Below are positions 34,227 to 44,103 of a stretch of 58,064 bases of DNA, piece by piece. Numbering within the stretch: the first letter of the stretch is position 1; every line of letters starts with the position of its first letter. Source of the stretch: JADJOY01 sp016713535 [NCBI: Deltaproteobacteria bacterium] (lineage in GTDB: Bacteria; JADJOY01); assembly GCA_016713535.1 (NCBI GenBank), contig JADJOY010000046.1, forward strand, positions 1 to 58,064, written 5' to 3'. The position numbers and the translations under genes were made by a program. Below the pieces are notes generated by a model that was given only the letters and a program-made list of their open reading frames with translations, ran no database searches and was not told the DNA's origin.

Positions 34227-35489
34227 ATGACGGCATTGCTGATCACGGTCCTGATGCTGGTGCTATCGGCGCTCGGCGCGCCGGTCTATGCCTTGCTCGG
34301 GTTCCTCGCGCTCTTCCTGTTTCACCAATCGGACCAGTCGCTGAGCGCGGTGATCGTGGAGATGCAGCGGCTCACCACGATGCCGTCGCTGATCGCGGTG
34401 CCGCTGTTCACGTTCGCCGGCTATCTGCTCGCGGAGTCCGGCGCGCCTCGCCGGCTCGTGAACCTGGCGCAGGCGATGTTCGGGTGGCTGCCGGGCTCGA
34501 TGGCGGTGGTCGGACTGGTGACCTGCGCGCTCTTCACCGCGTTCACGGGCGCCTCCGGCGTGACGATCATCGCCCTGGGAGGCCTGCTTTACCCGATGCT
34601 CCGCGACCAGGGGTACCCGGAGAAGTTCACGCTGGGGCTGCTGACCACCACCGGAAGCCTCGGGCTGCTGTTCCCGCCGAGCCTTCCGATCATCCTTTAC
34701 GGCATCGTCGGCAAGGTAGAGATCGACAAGCTTTTCGCGGCCTGTGCGCTACCTGGCTTGCTGCTGATGCTGATCCTGGGGCTCTACACGCTCATCGTCG
34801 GCTGGAAGGCCGGGGTTCCGCGGATCCCGTTCTCGGGCAAGACGCTGGCGACGGCGGCGCGGCAGGCGGCCTGGGAGATCCCGCTCCCGTTCCTGGTGAT
34901 CGGCGGGTTCTACGGCGGATGCTTCACGGCCGGGGAGGCGTCGGCGGTGATGGCGATGTACGTGCTCGTGGTCGAGGTGATGATCTACAAGGACATCAAG
35001 CCGGGCGAGCTGAAGGCCGTGGTCGTGAAGAGCATGACGCTCGTCGGATCGATCCTGGTGGTGCTCGGAACCGCGCTCGGCCTGATGAATTACGTGATCG
35101 ACGCCGAGATCCCGTCGAAGCTCTTCGATTGGCTCCACCAGTATGCGAGCTCGAAAGTCCAGTTCCTCATCATCCTGAATGCATTCCTGCTGGTGGTGAA
35201 CATGGTCGAGATCTTCTCCGCCATCTTCATCGTGGTGCCGATCATCGTCCCCGTCGCCAAGCAATACGGCATCGATCCGATTCACCTCGGGGCGTTGTTC
35301 CTGCTCAACCTCGAGATCGGTTACATGACCCCGCCGATGGGCCTGAACCTGTTCCTGTCGTCGAGCCGCTTCGACAAGCCGCTCACCCAGCTCTATTCGG
35401 CGACCATGCCCTTCTGGATCCTGATGATCCTGGCCCTGCTGGTCGTGACCTACGTGCCGCAGGTGAGCTTGCTGCTCGTCCGCCCCTGA
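34227..35489 (+). CDS. dctM: TRAP transporter large permease (DctM)
   Basis: 420 residues with about twelve hydrophobic segments. DctM landmarks: MPSLIAVPLFTFAGYLL, GASGVTIIALGGLLYP, GSLGLLFPPSLPIILYG and the late LNLEIGYMTPPMGLNLF, all near the Na+ and substrate sites of the family. With DctQ it forms the membrane core of a Na+-driven importer, usually of C4-dicarboxylates, sialic acid or other acids. Substrate cannot be set without the binding protein. Confidence 0.94.
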   Translation: MTALLITVLMLVLSALGAPVYALLGFLALFLFHQSDQSLSAVIVEMQRLTTMPSLIAVPLFTFAGYLLAESGAPRRLVNLAQAMFGWLPGSMAVVGLVTCALFTAFTGASGVTIIALGGLLYPMLRDQGYPEKFTLGLLTTTGSLGLLFPPSLPIILYGIVGKVEIDKLFAACALPGLLLMLILGLYTLIVGWKAGVPRIPFSGKTLATAARQAAWEIPLPFLVIGGFYGGCFTAGEASAVMAMYVLVVEVMIYKDIKPGELKAVVVKSMTLVGSILVVLGTALGLMNYVIDAEIPSKLFDWLHQYASSKVQFLIILNAFLLVVNMVEIFSAIFIVVPIIVPVAKQYGIDPIHLGALFLLNLEIGYMTPPMGLNLFLSSSRFDKPLTQLYSATMPFWILMILALLVVTYVPQVSLLLVRP

Positions 35490-35513
35490 CCGGCGGCGGT
35501 GAAACCGGCCTGC

Positions 35514-35813
35514 CTACTGCGCCCGGCGGCCCACCCACGCCGGACGGCGGAGGGTGTCGCGGGCCTGCCATGGCCGTCGAGTCACGCCGCACGCGGCAGT
35601 CGCGAACCGACGCGGCTCTCGGTGCGGGGGTGCAGCGATCGCACCGCGAGTGGCGACCGTCGGGGCTCGGCGTGTCTGCTGGTGCGTGTGCTGTCGAGCT
35701 CGGCGCGAAGCTTCGAGGGCTGCCGGGTTCGACCAGCTCGGAGCGTAGAACGAATAGAACTCGGCACGTGAGTCGCCGATGGCGCGAGCAAGCGTTTCGA
35801 GTGAGAGCTTCAT
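35514..35813 (-). CDS. Candidate small protein downstream of the radical SAM operon
   Basis: 99 residues from an ATG at 35813 with AAGGAGG seven bases upstream, the best ribosome site in this stretch. The first 40 residues (MKLSLETLARAIGDSRAEF, then YSFYAPSWSNPAALEASRR) have amphipathic and aromatic character; the remaining part is Arg/Pro/Ala-rich and could be out-of-frame given the indel rate. Codons in the first part use more A/T at third positions than the neighbouring genes. No family recognised. It lies 354 bases downstream of, and on the same strand as, the double radical SAM gene. Could be a modified peptide precursor, a regulator, or chance. Confidence 0.35.
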   Translation of the reverse strand: MKLSLETLARAIGDSRAEFYSFYAPSWSNPAALEASRRARQHTHQQTRRAPTVATRGAIAAPPHREPRRFATAACGVTRRPWQARDTLRRPAWVGRRAQ

Positions 35814-36167
35814 GGAGCGATCCTCCTTGGTTTCGCGAGAGGACCTACCGCATCGCAAAGCGTGAGCCAGCTTCATCGAAATCGGCAGCAAACCGCCGAA
35901 TGCAGCGAATAACCGCTGTTTGGCAACGCTCCTTCCCCAAGGAAAGCCGATGGGTAGAGCGAGCCCGCAGCCATGGGCTGCGGGCGGCTGCATGCGATGA
36001 AACGGTGTGCAGTCGGATGCGGCGAGGACCGCCCAGGGCCGGCTTGGTCGGGCGACCGGACCTCGCGAAACGTCAGCGAGTCGGCCCCTTCGTTGGCTGC
36101 TGCAGGTACACGGGCCCGCACGAGCGGAGCGCCGGGCGGCGCAGGGGCCGCCTGTCGCCCGTCTGGC
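35814..36167. other. Intergenic stretch without a supported gene
   Basis: Between the candidate small gene and the radical SAM stop. It holds the 35963-35985 hairpin and an A/T-richer part (about 35850-35950) that could carry the small gene's promoter. No open frame here looks like a protein. Confidence 0.5.
35963..35985. terminator. Perfect 10-base hairpin after the radical SAM operon
   Basis: GCCCGCAGCC (35963-35972), loop ATG, GGCTGCGGGC (35976-35985). It could end or attenuate the minus-strand operon before the small gene. No T-run on either strand. Confidence 0.45.
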
Positions 36168-38800
36168 TCAGTAGAGCCCGCGCTGGCTATCCGTCATCGC
36201 CTGCGGCATGCCCATGCACCGAGCGCAGAGCTCGTGGCCCTTGTGGGACGCTCCGTTCGTCGAGTCGGCCGGCGACCCGGAGGGCGCCTGGCCCGTGAGC
36301 GCCGCGCGAGCCGCGGTGTACGAACCGTTGGTCCAGACCTTCTTGAACCCACCGGCCTCGAACGCGTTGCCCATCTCGGTTTTCGCACCCTCGAAGATGC
36401 AGCACGACGACACCGAGCCGTCCCAGTTCACGACTGCGCTTCGCCACGGCCACGGACACACAGGCTGCGACGCGAATATCTTGTCGGTGAAGCCACCGTC
36501 GTAATCGTAGCGGCTGAAGCGCCCCTCCGCCGGGAGGTACTGCGCGCGCTGCTTGGCGTCTTCCTGGTTCAGCACCACCGGCACCAACCGATGGTGGTCT
36601 GCGCCGAGCCGCTGCGCGAGCGCGGGTACGTGGTCCACCTCGTGCTCGTTGTGGCGCATCACGATGAACTGGATCTCGACCTCGGGCGACCGGATCCCGA
36701 GCGCCTTCTTGCGGTCGGCAAGCATGCGTTGCGCGTCACCTTCTCGAAGTCGCCGCCCACCCGGTACACGCGATAGGTCTCGGGACTCGCGCCGTCGAGC
36801 GACACGATCAGCCGATCGAGTCCCGATCGGATGAGCTTGTCCGCGTCCTCGGTCGTCCAGTTGTGGCTCAGGTTGCTCGAGATCTCCGTGGAGACCCGCC
36901 GGCGGTGGGCCGCCGCGATCATGTCGTGGATCGACTTGTGGAGGAGCGGCTCACCCCAGTTGTAAAAGCGAACCTTGAACAGATAAGGCGCCAGCTCGTC
37001 GAGCAGCTTCTCGTATCGCGAGAAGGGCATCTCGCCGTAATTCCGCTCGTTGACGTGCTGACCGGTCGGACACAGCGGACAGCGAAGGTTGCAGTAGTTG
37101 TTCGGATCGACGATCACCTCGAACGGATAGCCGCGGACCCGCGTGGCGCGGGTCAACATCTGCCATTGCGCAAGCGCTAGGTTCGCGATCTTGCGAGGCG
37201 TGGCGTAACGCAGGAACTGCGGTCCGTGACGCCACGCGAGCGTGGCGAACCTCCGCCCGCGCCGAACCATCCGGCGCCACGCGGGGGCTTGTGGGTTGGT
37301 GACGTCGAGATGGTCCGAGAGCTCGCGCTTGCGACGGCTCCAGAACGGCAGCACCGCCTTGACGTAGAGGAACTTGGCCGTCGCATGGAACCGGTCCCAG
37401 GCCCGCGTGCACAGCTCCATCCGACTCGGGTGTGCGAAGAACACGCGCTCGAGGATGCGATCGAACGTCGAGTCGAACGCGCGCGTGCCTCGGCGTCCGA
37501 TCCGGTAGGCGCGGACCAGGGGCTTGAAGAAGCGGTGCAGGAAGATGATCTGCTCGGGGGAAACCGTCCCCTTGTCCAGCACCGGACCCGTTCGCCAGTT
37601 GTTGTAGAGGTCGCGGCTCGGGTGGTAGAGGCCCATCTCGACCGACATGCGGTGGATGTCGGTGTTCGGATACGGCTGGAAGAAGAACACGTTCATCTTG
37701 TTGGGATGAATCGTGGCGTTGAGCTTGATCGTCTCCAGCATCTCCTCGGTGGTCTCGGTCGGGAGGCCCACCATGTTGTAGGTGCCGATGTGGAGGTCGT
37801 GTTGGTGCAGGAGCCCGGCGAGGTGGACGATCTGCTGGTTCGTGACCGGCGGACGCTTCATGAGGTCGCGCATCCGCTCGCTGCCGGACTCGAGGCCGAA
37901 CACCAGCAGGCCGCACCCGGCCTGTTTCAGCTCCCGCACCGACTGGTCGTTGAGGAGGCTCAGGAGGACGTTGCACTGGAAGGGCGCGCCGACCTCCTTG
38001 GGGAAGCGCTCCGCGAACTCCGAGAACCACGAGCGGCGCAGCGGGAGGATGTCGTCCGAGAAGTCGAGGTAGCGGATCTCGACGTCGGCGCGGGCGTGGA
38101 TACGTTGCCGGGCCTCGGCGATGGTCCGGTCGACGCTCTTGAACCGAACGTAGTCACCCTTGTTCGGATATTGCTGTTGTTGCGCGTGGTTGGAACAGTA
38201 GGTGCATTTGTAGGGGCACCCTCGGCTCGCGGTCAGCATCGCCATTTTCTCGCGGCTCGAGAACAGGTTCGGGAAGTCGAAGAGCTCGATGTCCGGGAGC
38301 GGCAGGCTGTCCAGGTCGGTGACGAGAGGTCGGGTGGGGTTCCGGACGACGTCCTCTCCGCGGCGCACCCAGAAGTTGCGAACGTCCGACCAGTCGCGGT
38401 CGGTCTGCATCCGGTCGAGGACCTCGACCAGCGCTTCCTCACCCTCGCCGACGCAGACCCCGTTCACCCCGGGCACCTGGATCGAGCTCTCGGGATCCAG
38501 GGTCGGATGGACACCGTACAGGATCGGGGTGGCCGGGAAGCGCTCGCGAGCGAACGGCACCAGGCGCCGGACGTCCGGAAAGGTCGGTGTCAGCGAGCTG
38601 AAGCCGATGGCATCGAAGCTGCGGCGCTCGAGCTCGGCGACGAACTCCTCACGCGGGATGGGACGGGTGAGGTGAAGGAGCTCGGTCTCGTGACCCGCCT
38701 GCCGCGCGCACGCCGAGAGGCTCGCGAGCCCCTCCTGGTAGTAGCCCGTGAAGCCCGGGATATCGAGGCGGATCTCGTCGTAAACGAACAGGATTTTCAA
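36168..38800 (-). CDS. Fused B12-type radical SAM plus second radical SAM/SPASM-like protein (frameshift near 36727)
   Basis: About 877 residues from a TTG with AGAGG upstream. Part 1 (to about 150) is a B12-binding-like domain (FVYDEIRLDIPGFTG, VCVGEGEEAL). Part 2 holds a radical SAM core with CPYKCTYC, then GLESGSERM and GLPTETTEEM. A basic helical linker (about 470-550) follows. Part 3 is a second radical SAM core with CNLRCPLC and FYNWGEPLLHK. Its C-terminus, after a one-base break at about 36722-36735, has SPASM-like cysteines (CPWPW, SSCCIFEG, CARCMG). Stand-alone forms of each half are known; their continuous fusion is unusual. It is last in a run of glycan genes, so a lipid or sugar substrate is inferred. 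Confidence 0.8.
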
Positions 38801-38860
38801 CTCAACCTCTGCGCCGGTCGGCCCTCGGTGGGCGTTCGGGCCTCGCGCGGCCGACCCGGA

Positions 38861-40221
38861 TCAAGCGTCCGCCCGCTCGAGCGACCCGACACGACCCGGG
38901 GGCCAGTGGGACGCAAGCCCTGACGGTTCGGGATCGGGTGTGCTCCTCGGCTGCGCCTCCGGATCACTGGATGAGCCTAGCAACTCCTCGTACAAGGCGC
39001 GAGTTCGCGCGACGTAGGCCTCGAGCCCGAACACCTCGAGCGCACGCTCGCGTCCGGCCCGGGCCATCCGGCGGCGGCGCTCCGGGTCGCGAATCAGGCT
39101 CACGATGGCCTCGCCGAGCGCGGCGGGGTCGCTCGGCGGCACGAGGAGGCCGGTGACGCCGTCCTCGACCTGCTCGGGCACCCCGCCGACCCGGGTCGCG
39201 ACGACCGCGATCCCCATCCCCATGCTTCGATCACGATCGACGGGAGCGTGTCGTAGACCGACGGCAGCACGAAGAGGTCGCTGACGCCGATCACCTGGCG
39301 GTAGTCGTCGCGGAAGCCCTCGAGCACGAGCTGCGCGCCGAGGCCGAGCACACGGGCCTGGTAGCGGATGCGGTCGCGGTACGGCGCGTCCTCCTCCGCG
39401 ATGATGTCGCCGATCAGGCGGAATCGTGTCGATGGGTGAGCCGGTGCCAGCCGCCGCGCCGCTTCGAGAAAGAACTCGAAGCCCTTGCTCGGCGCCAACC
39501 TCCCACCGGTGGTGACGAAGAACGCGTCGTCGGGCACGCCCAGACCGCGCCTAAGCGCCGCTCGGTCCTGCGGAGGCGGCTCGAGGGCGATGCCGTTGTA
39601 GATCAACCGAACGTGGCTGCTGTCCCGGTGCTCCTCGGCGAGCAAACCGCGGCTCGGCTCGCAGGTGAGCACCACCCGGTCGGCGAGGCGGGGGATCGGC
39701 GCGGCCATGGCGCGGTAGAGCGCCTCGGGCCAGAGCGGCACCTCGTGGATCGAGTGCACCGAGCGGATCCCTTCGGCGCGCGCGGCCAGGTCACCCACCA
39801 GGGTGTTCATCTTCTGGGTGTGGACGAGCACCACGCGCTCGTCGCGGATGATCCGCCGCAGCGCGCGGACGTTGAGCGGGATGAGCGCGAACATGCGGGC
39901 GACCGTGATCGGATTGAGCGAGCGGCGCAAGATCGAGACCGGCATCGGTACCACGCGAACGCCGAGCTCCTGGTAGCGCCGCTCGTATGGGCCGATCGAC
40001 GGCACCGCCACGATGAACCGGTACCCGTCGCGCCCGTGCAGGCCGCGGAACAGCTCGAGCAGGATCCGCTGCACGCCGCCGGCCTCGACTCCGACCGGGT
40101 TGACCACCAGGATCGGCCGGTCGCGCTGCACCGGTCGGTCCGGGCGAGACGGCTCGGGGCGGCTCGACGGGGCCGGGTACCGTGCGCCGGGTCCCTCACG
40201 TCCCGCGATCCCATCCACCAC
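38861..40221 (-). CDS. Glycosyltransferase family 4 (frameshift near 39224)
   Basis: About 453 residues. The N-terminal domain has VVNPVGVEAGGVQRI, a GT4 nucleotide-sugar entry loop; a linker leads to GGRLAPSKGFEFFLEAARRL and VLPSVYDTLPSIVIEA. There a missing base (about 39222-39226) breaks the frame, and the rest reads MGMGIAVVATRVGGVPEQV with VEDGVTGLLVPP, the C-terminal GT4 motif. The start is uncertain: GTG 40221 overlaps the upstream gene by 26 bases and the domain begins about 35 residues later. Sugar donor unknown. Confidence 0.87.
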
Positions 40222-41137
40222 CCCGCGCGAAGGCCGGCAGCGCGTCGAGGGCGCCCGCGCGGAGCAGATCGAGTCCGCGCCGCGCGATGTGCGCGACCTG
40301 GAACGGGAGCCACGCCAGACGCTGCATCGGCGTCGTGATCCTGCGCACCAGCAGGAACCGGTTCCGCACCTGGTAGTAGACGTAGAAGGGCGAGTCGTAG
40401 CCGCCCGACGAGCGCGCGTGGCCGTGATGCGCGCGCGCGCTCGGCTCGAAGCGCACGCGGTACCCGGCGCGCTTCACGCGCAGGTTCCACTCGACGTCCT
40501 CGTAGCCGTGGAAGAAGCGCTCGTCGAGGGGGCCAGCCCGCTCGATGGCGGTGGCGCGCACCAGCAGGCAGCAGCCCGACACGAAGTCGACGTCGCACGG
40601 CTTCGCGAAGCGCGGTCCGTCGTGCTCACCGAGGCCGATGGAGCGCGAGCGGCCGGTCCAGCGCGAGATCCGCCCGCCTGCGTACTGGATGAGCGTGGGG
40701 TCGGTGTCGAAGAGCACCTTCGGCCCCACCATGCCGATCGTCGGGTCGGCGTCGAGGACCGCCGCCAGGCGCGCCACGCAGTCGGGCTCGACCGTCGCGT
40801 CATTGTTGAGGAACAGCAGATACTCCGCCCCCAGCGCGAGCGCGTGCGCGATGCCGCGGTTCATGCCGCGCGCATAGCCGAGGTTGCTGCCGAGCGCGAG
40901 CACCTCGACGCCTGGGTGGGACGCCGCGGCGCGCGAGGCCGACTCGTCGGTGGAGCCGTTGTCGACGACCACGGTGTGCAGCGCCACGGCGCGCGAGCGC
41001 GACACCGAGGCGACGCACGGGTCGAGGATCGCGGCGCCGTTCCAGTTCAGGATCAGCGCGACCACCCGCGCCGTTCTCGTCGGGGAGGGGGCCTCCGCCG
41101 GCGCGGGCGCCGCGCCCGGCACGTTCGGGTCGGTCAT
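40196..41137 (-). CDS. Glycosyltransferase family 2 (WcaA/rhamnosyl type)
   Basis: 313 residues. GT-A fold: VALILNWNG, VVVDNGSTDES and LLFLNNDATVEPD (the metal-binding D-x-D-like site), then GPLDERFFHGYEDVEWNLR, the acceptor-side ED motif of the family. A basic, hydrophobic C-terminus suggests a membrane-edge enzyme. The FLNND and HGYEDVEW combination is common in rhamnosyl- and O-antigen transferases. It ends 26 bases inside the next gene, so they are coupled. Confidence 0.9.
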   Translation of the reverse strand: MTDPNVPGAAPAPAEAPSPTRTARVVALILNWNGAAILDPCVASVSRSRAVALHTVVVDNGSTDESASRAAASHPGVEVLALGSNLGYARGMNRGIAHALALGAEYLLFLNNDATVEPDCVARLAAVLDADPTIGMVGPKVLFDTDPTLIQYAGGRISRWTGRSRSIGLGEHDGPRFAKPCDVDFVSGCCLLVRATAIERAGPLDERFFHGYEDVEWNLRVKRAGYRVRFEPSARAHHGHARSSGGYDSPFYVYYQVRNRFLLVRRITTPMQRLAWLPFQVAHIARRGLDLLRAGALDALPAFARGGGWDRGT

Positions 41138-41219
41138 GGGGGCACGGGCGATCCGGCGCGCCGCCTCACACGCTCGCCCCGCGGGACTCGGGCGAGGTCG
41201 ACGATCCGCGGCGTCCCGC

Positions 41220-42449
41220 TCACAGCGCGGCCGCCGACTGTGCGGCGACGACCGGGCTCTCGTCCGGCGCTTCGCCGAGGAGGTCCCGGTAGTGGGCGTC
41301 GAGCTCGTCGATGATCGGCCCCCAGGCGTAGCGCGTCGCCACGAGGTGCCGGCCCGCCTCCCCCATCCGCGCGCATCGCGCCGGATCCGCGAGCAGCTCG
41401 AGCGTGCGGCTCGCGAACTCCTCGGCGCCCTTCGCCACCACCAGCTCGCGCCCGTCGCTGCCGCCGATGCCTTCCGCGCCGAGCGGGGTGGTCACGACCG
41501 GCACCTCGTGGGCGAGCGCCTCGAGGACCTTGGTCTTGATGCCGCCGCCGAAGCGGATCGGAGCGATGCACAGTTGCGCGCCACGGTAGACGGGGGCCAG
41601 GTCCTCGACGAACCCGCGCACCGTCACCCCGGGGATCGAGTCGAACTCGCGCGGCGCCGGTGCACCCACGATCGTCAGCGTGGTTTCGGGCCGAACGGCG
41701 AGCACTCGCGGATAGACCTCGCGCAGGAAGTACGCGAGCCCGTCGTGGTTCGCCGGGTGCTTGAACGAGCCGACGAAGAGCAGACCCTGCCGCGGATGTG
41801 GCGTGGCAGGCGCCAGGGTCGGTAGGTCGACGCCTGGCAGCCGCACGTGGATCGGCAGACCGGGGCAGCGCGCCAGCAACCACGCCCGATCCTCGCCGGT
41901 GAGCGTGAAGACCTTGCGGAAGTGCCGGATGATGGAGCGCTCGAAGCGCTCCGCCTTCCACCAGTCGAAGCGGAAGTAGGCCTGGCGCGGCGTCAGACGC
42001 TCGTTGCGGATGCGGCCCCGCCAGTGCCGGCCGAAGCACTCGATCAGATCGAGCACCACCCGCGGGTGGCGGATGTGGCGCGCGTAATGAGCGAGGAACA
42101 GGTACTCGAGCTGGACGATGTCGAAGGCCTGCGTCGAGATGAGCTGGTCGAGCTCCGCCATGAACCTGGGGTCGGTGAGGTGGACCGTGAGGCTCGGATC
42201 GCGGCTCACGAGGTTGCGCAGTCGCTTGCGCTTCGAGATGTGCTCGAAGTCGTGGACGACGGTGCGGATGCGCTCGACGAACGGCTCGATCTCGCGCAGG
42301 TACGCCGCTTCGTCCGGGTGCTGCAAAAAGCTCAGGAGGGTGATGCGGTGGCGCGGGCCGAGATGACGAAGCAGGTTGTAGATGACGAGGCCTCCCCCGT
42401 GGCCGATCCGTGGATGGGGCAGATAGGGGGAGACGATCAGGATCTTCAT
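41220..42449 (-). CDS. Glycosyltransferase family 4
   Basis: 409 residues from the ATG at 42449, which opens directly into MKILIVSPYLPHPRIGHGGG; upstream in-frame codons are junk-like. The acceptor half has DIVQLEYLFLAHYARH and the donor half LLFVGSFKHPANHDGL and IAPIRFGGGIKTKVLEALAHEVPVV (read as two motifs), with GIGGSDGRELVVA at the end. Intact reading. An extended -10 element lies 66 bases upstream at 42515-42520. Confidence 0.9.
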   Translation of the reverse strand: MKILIVSPYLPHPRIGHGGGLVIYNLLRHLGPRHRITLLSFLQHPDEAAYLREIEPFVERIRTVVHDFEHISKRKRLRNLVSRDPSLTVHLTDPRFMAELDQLISTQAFDIVQLEYLFLAHYARHIRHPRVVLDLIECFGRHWRGRIRNERLTPRQAYFRFDWWKAERFERSIIRHFRKVFTLTGEDRAWLLARCPGLPIHVRLPGVDLPTLAPATPHPRQGLLFVGSFKHPANHDGLAYFLREVYPRVLAVRPETTLTIVGAPAPREFDSIPGVTVRGFVEDLAPVYRGAQLCIAPIRFGGGIKTKVLEALAHEVPVVTTPLGAEGIGGSDGRELVVAKGAEEFASRTLELLADPARCARMGEAGRHLVATRYAWGPIIDELDAHYRDLLGEAPDESPVVAAQSAAAL

Positions 42450-42514
42450 GCCTTGGCTCTCAGCTCCTCGGAGCGCGCGAGGTGCAGTGACCGCGCTCGG
42501 CGCGCGAAAGAAAA

Positions 42515-42520
42515 ATAGTA
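42515..42520 (-). promoter_or_regulatory. Extended -10 upstream of the GT4 gene
   Basis: On the minus strand TGGTACTAT: TACTAT as -10 with an upstream TG. The -35 region is poor. It could give an internal promoter for the downstream glycan and radical SAM genes. Confidence 0.4.
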
Positions 42521-42577
42521 CCACTGGCGACGGCCTCGATGCAGCCGGTTGCCGCGGGATTTCTATTGAGGCCGGGC

Positions 42578-44103
42578 TCACCGGCGAGAGGCGGCCGGGT
42601 CGCCCGCGGCGCCAGGCGGGCGGCCGAATGCGGAACCGAGCCGCCCCACGATCATCACGGCTGCGCTCGCGGCCCCCACCGCCGCCAGCCTCGGCAGCGC
42701 CCCGGAGCCCGCCGTCGCGCCGTGCGCCCAGCTCGCCGCAGCCGCGACCAGGGCGAGGATCGCCACGATCGCTGCGGGGCGCCGCCAGCCCAGCTCACCC
42801 ACACCCCGAGCTGCGCGACGAGGAGGCGCCACAGCACGACGTTCGCGACCACCGTCGCGACGGTGGTCGCGAACGCGACGCCCTGGAGCCCGAACCGTCC
42901 GACCCACAGCGCGTCGAGCGCCACGTTGCCGAGCATCTCGAGCGCCACGACGACGAGCAGCGGGCGCGTCTGGCCGAGCGCGAAGAAGGCGGCGATGAGC
43001 AAGGGCGAGAACGCGTTGACCGCGAAGGCGGGGATCAGGCAGCCGAGGATCGAGGCGACCTCGGCGGTGTCCGCCGCCGAGAACTCGCCTCGCTCGAGCC
43101 ACACCGCCACCAGCTCGCCGCGGACCACCATCATCACCACCAGGGCCGGCAGCGCGGTCCTCGCGACCAGCCCCGCCGCCGACGCGAGCGTGCGCCGCGC
43201 CGCGGTCCAGTCGCGTTGCGCCGCCGCCTCGGAGAGGTAGGTGAGGGCGGGTCCGCTCACGGATAGCGCGAACAGCGCCATGATCGGGAACCGGAAGCGC
43301 TCCGCGTATCCGAGCCGAGCGAGCGCCTCGGCCGGAAGGCGTGACGCGAACCACCGATCGGTCAGCAGGTTCACGTGGCCCGCCGCGCCGAGGGCCAGCA
43401 TCCCACCCACCGGGATCAACTCGGTGAGCCACACCCGAGGCGAACGGGCCCGCAGCGGCTGCGTGAGCCACGCCCACACCGAGGGTGCGGCCTCGCGCTG
43501 CAGCGCCACCGCGAGCACGTGACCGCCGACGACGCCGATCGGCAACGCGAAGATGCCGAGCCAAGGCGCTCCCAGCAGCACCACCACCGCCAGCACCGCG
43601 CTGCGAGCGATCGTTGCCGCGGTGGGCAGGGCGAAGCGCGCCTCGGCCTGGAGCTCGGCCTGCAGGCACGATCCGATCACCGCCAGCGGCAGCGCGGGCA
43701 GCAGCGCGCGCAGCAGGTGCGCGGCGCGCGCCACCTCGTCGGCCCCGAACCCCGGCGCCAGGGCTCGCACCACCGCGTCGGAGGCGACCGCCAGCGCCGC
43801 GCTGACGATGAGCGCGCCGACGCCGAACGCGACGGCCACGGTGCGCGCCCGCGCCGCGTCCGCGTCGCCACCACCGCCGGTGCGCAGCGCGCGTAACGGT
43901 GGCACGAGCGCCATCAGCACGGCGTCGCGGAGGAACCAGTCGGCGAGGAAGGACACCAGTGCGACCGCGACGGTGTACAGGCCGAGGTCGCGGCTGGTGC
44001 CGAAGTGATGCGCGATCAGCGCCTGGGTGACGACGCCGATCGCCAGTCCCGCCGCCTGCAGCGCCATCACGGCGCGTGCTGCGCGCTCGACCGGCGCGCT
44101 CAT
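42578..44103 (-). CDS. MurJ/Wzx-type lipid-linked oligosaccharide flippase (frameshift near 42800)
   Basis: About 508 residues with about 14 hydrophobic segments. The MVF/MATE layout is clear: GVVTQALIAHHFGTSRDLGLYTVA in the first helices, then AERFRFPIMALFALSVSGPALTYLSE and VWLERGEFSA, a motif pair typical of MurJ/MviN. After about residue 435 the frame breaks and resumes as GWRRPAAIVAILALVAAA. The start ATG at 44103 overlaps the upstream gene's stop by four bases. It likely flips the glycolipid made by its neighbours. Confidence 0.85.

Noticed and set aside
40221-40330. Arg-rich frame upstream of the GT4 gene as a separate small gene
   Set aside because: It lies inside the GT2 coding sequence on the same strand and has no ribosome site.
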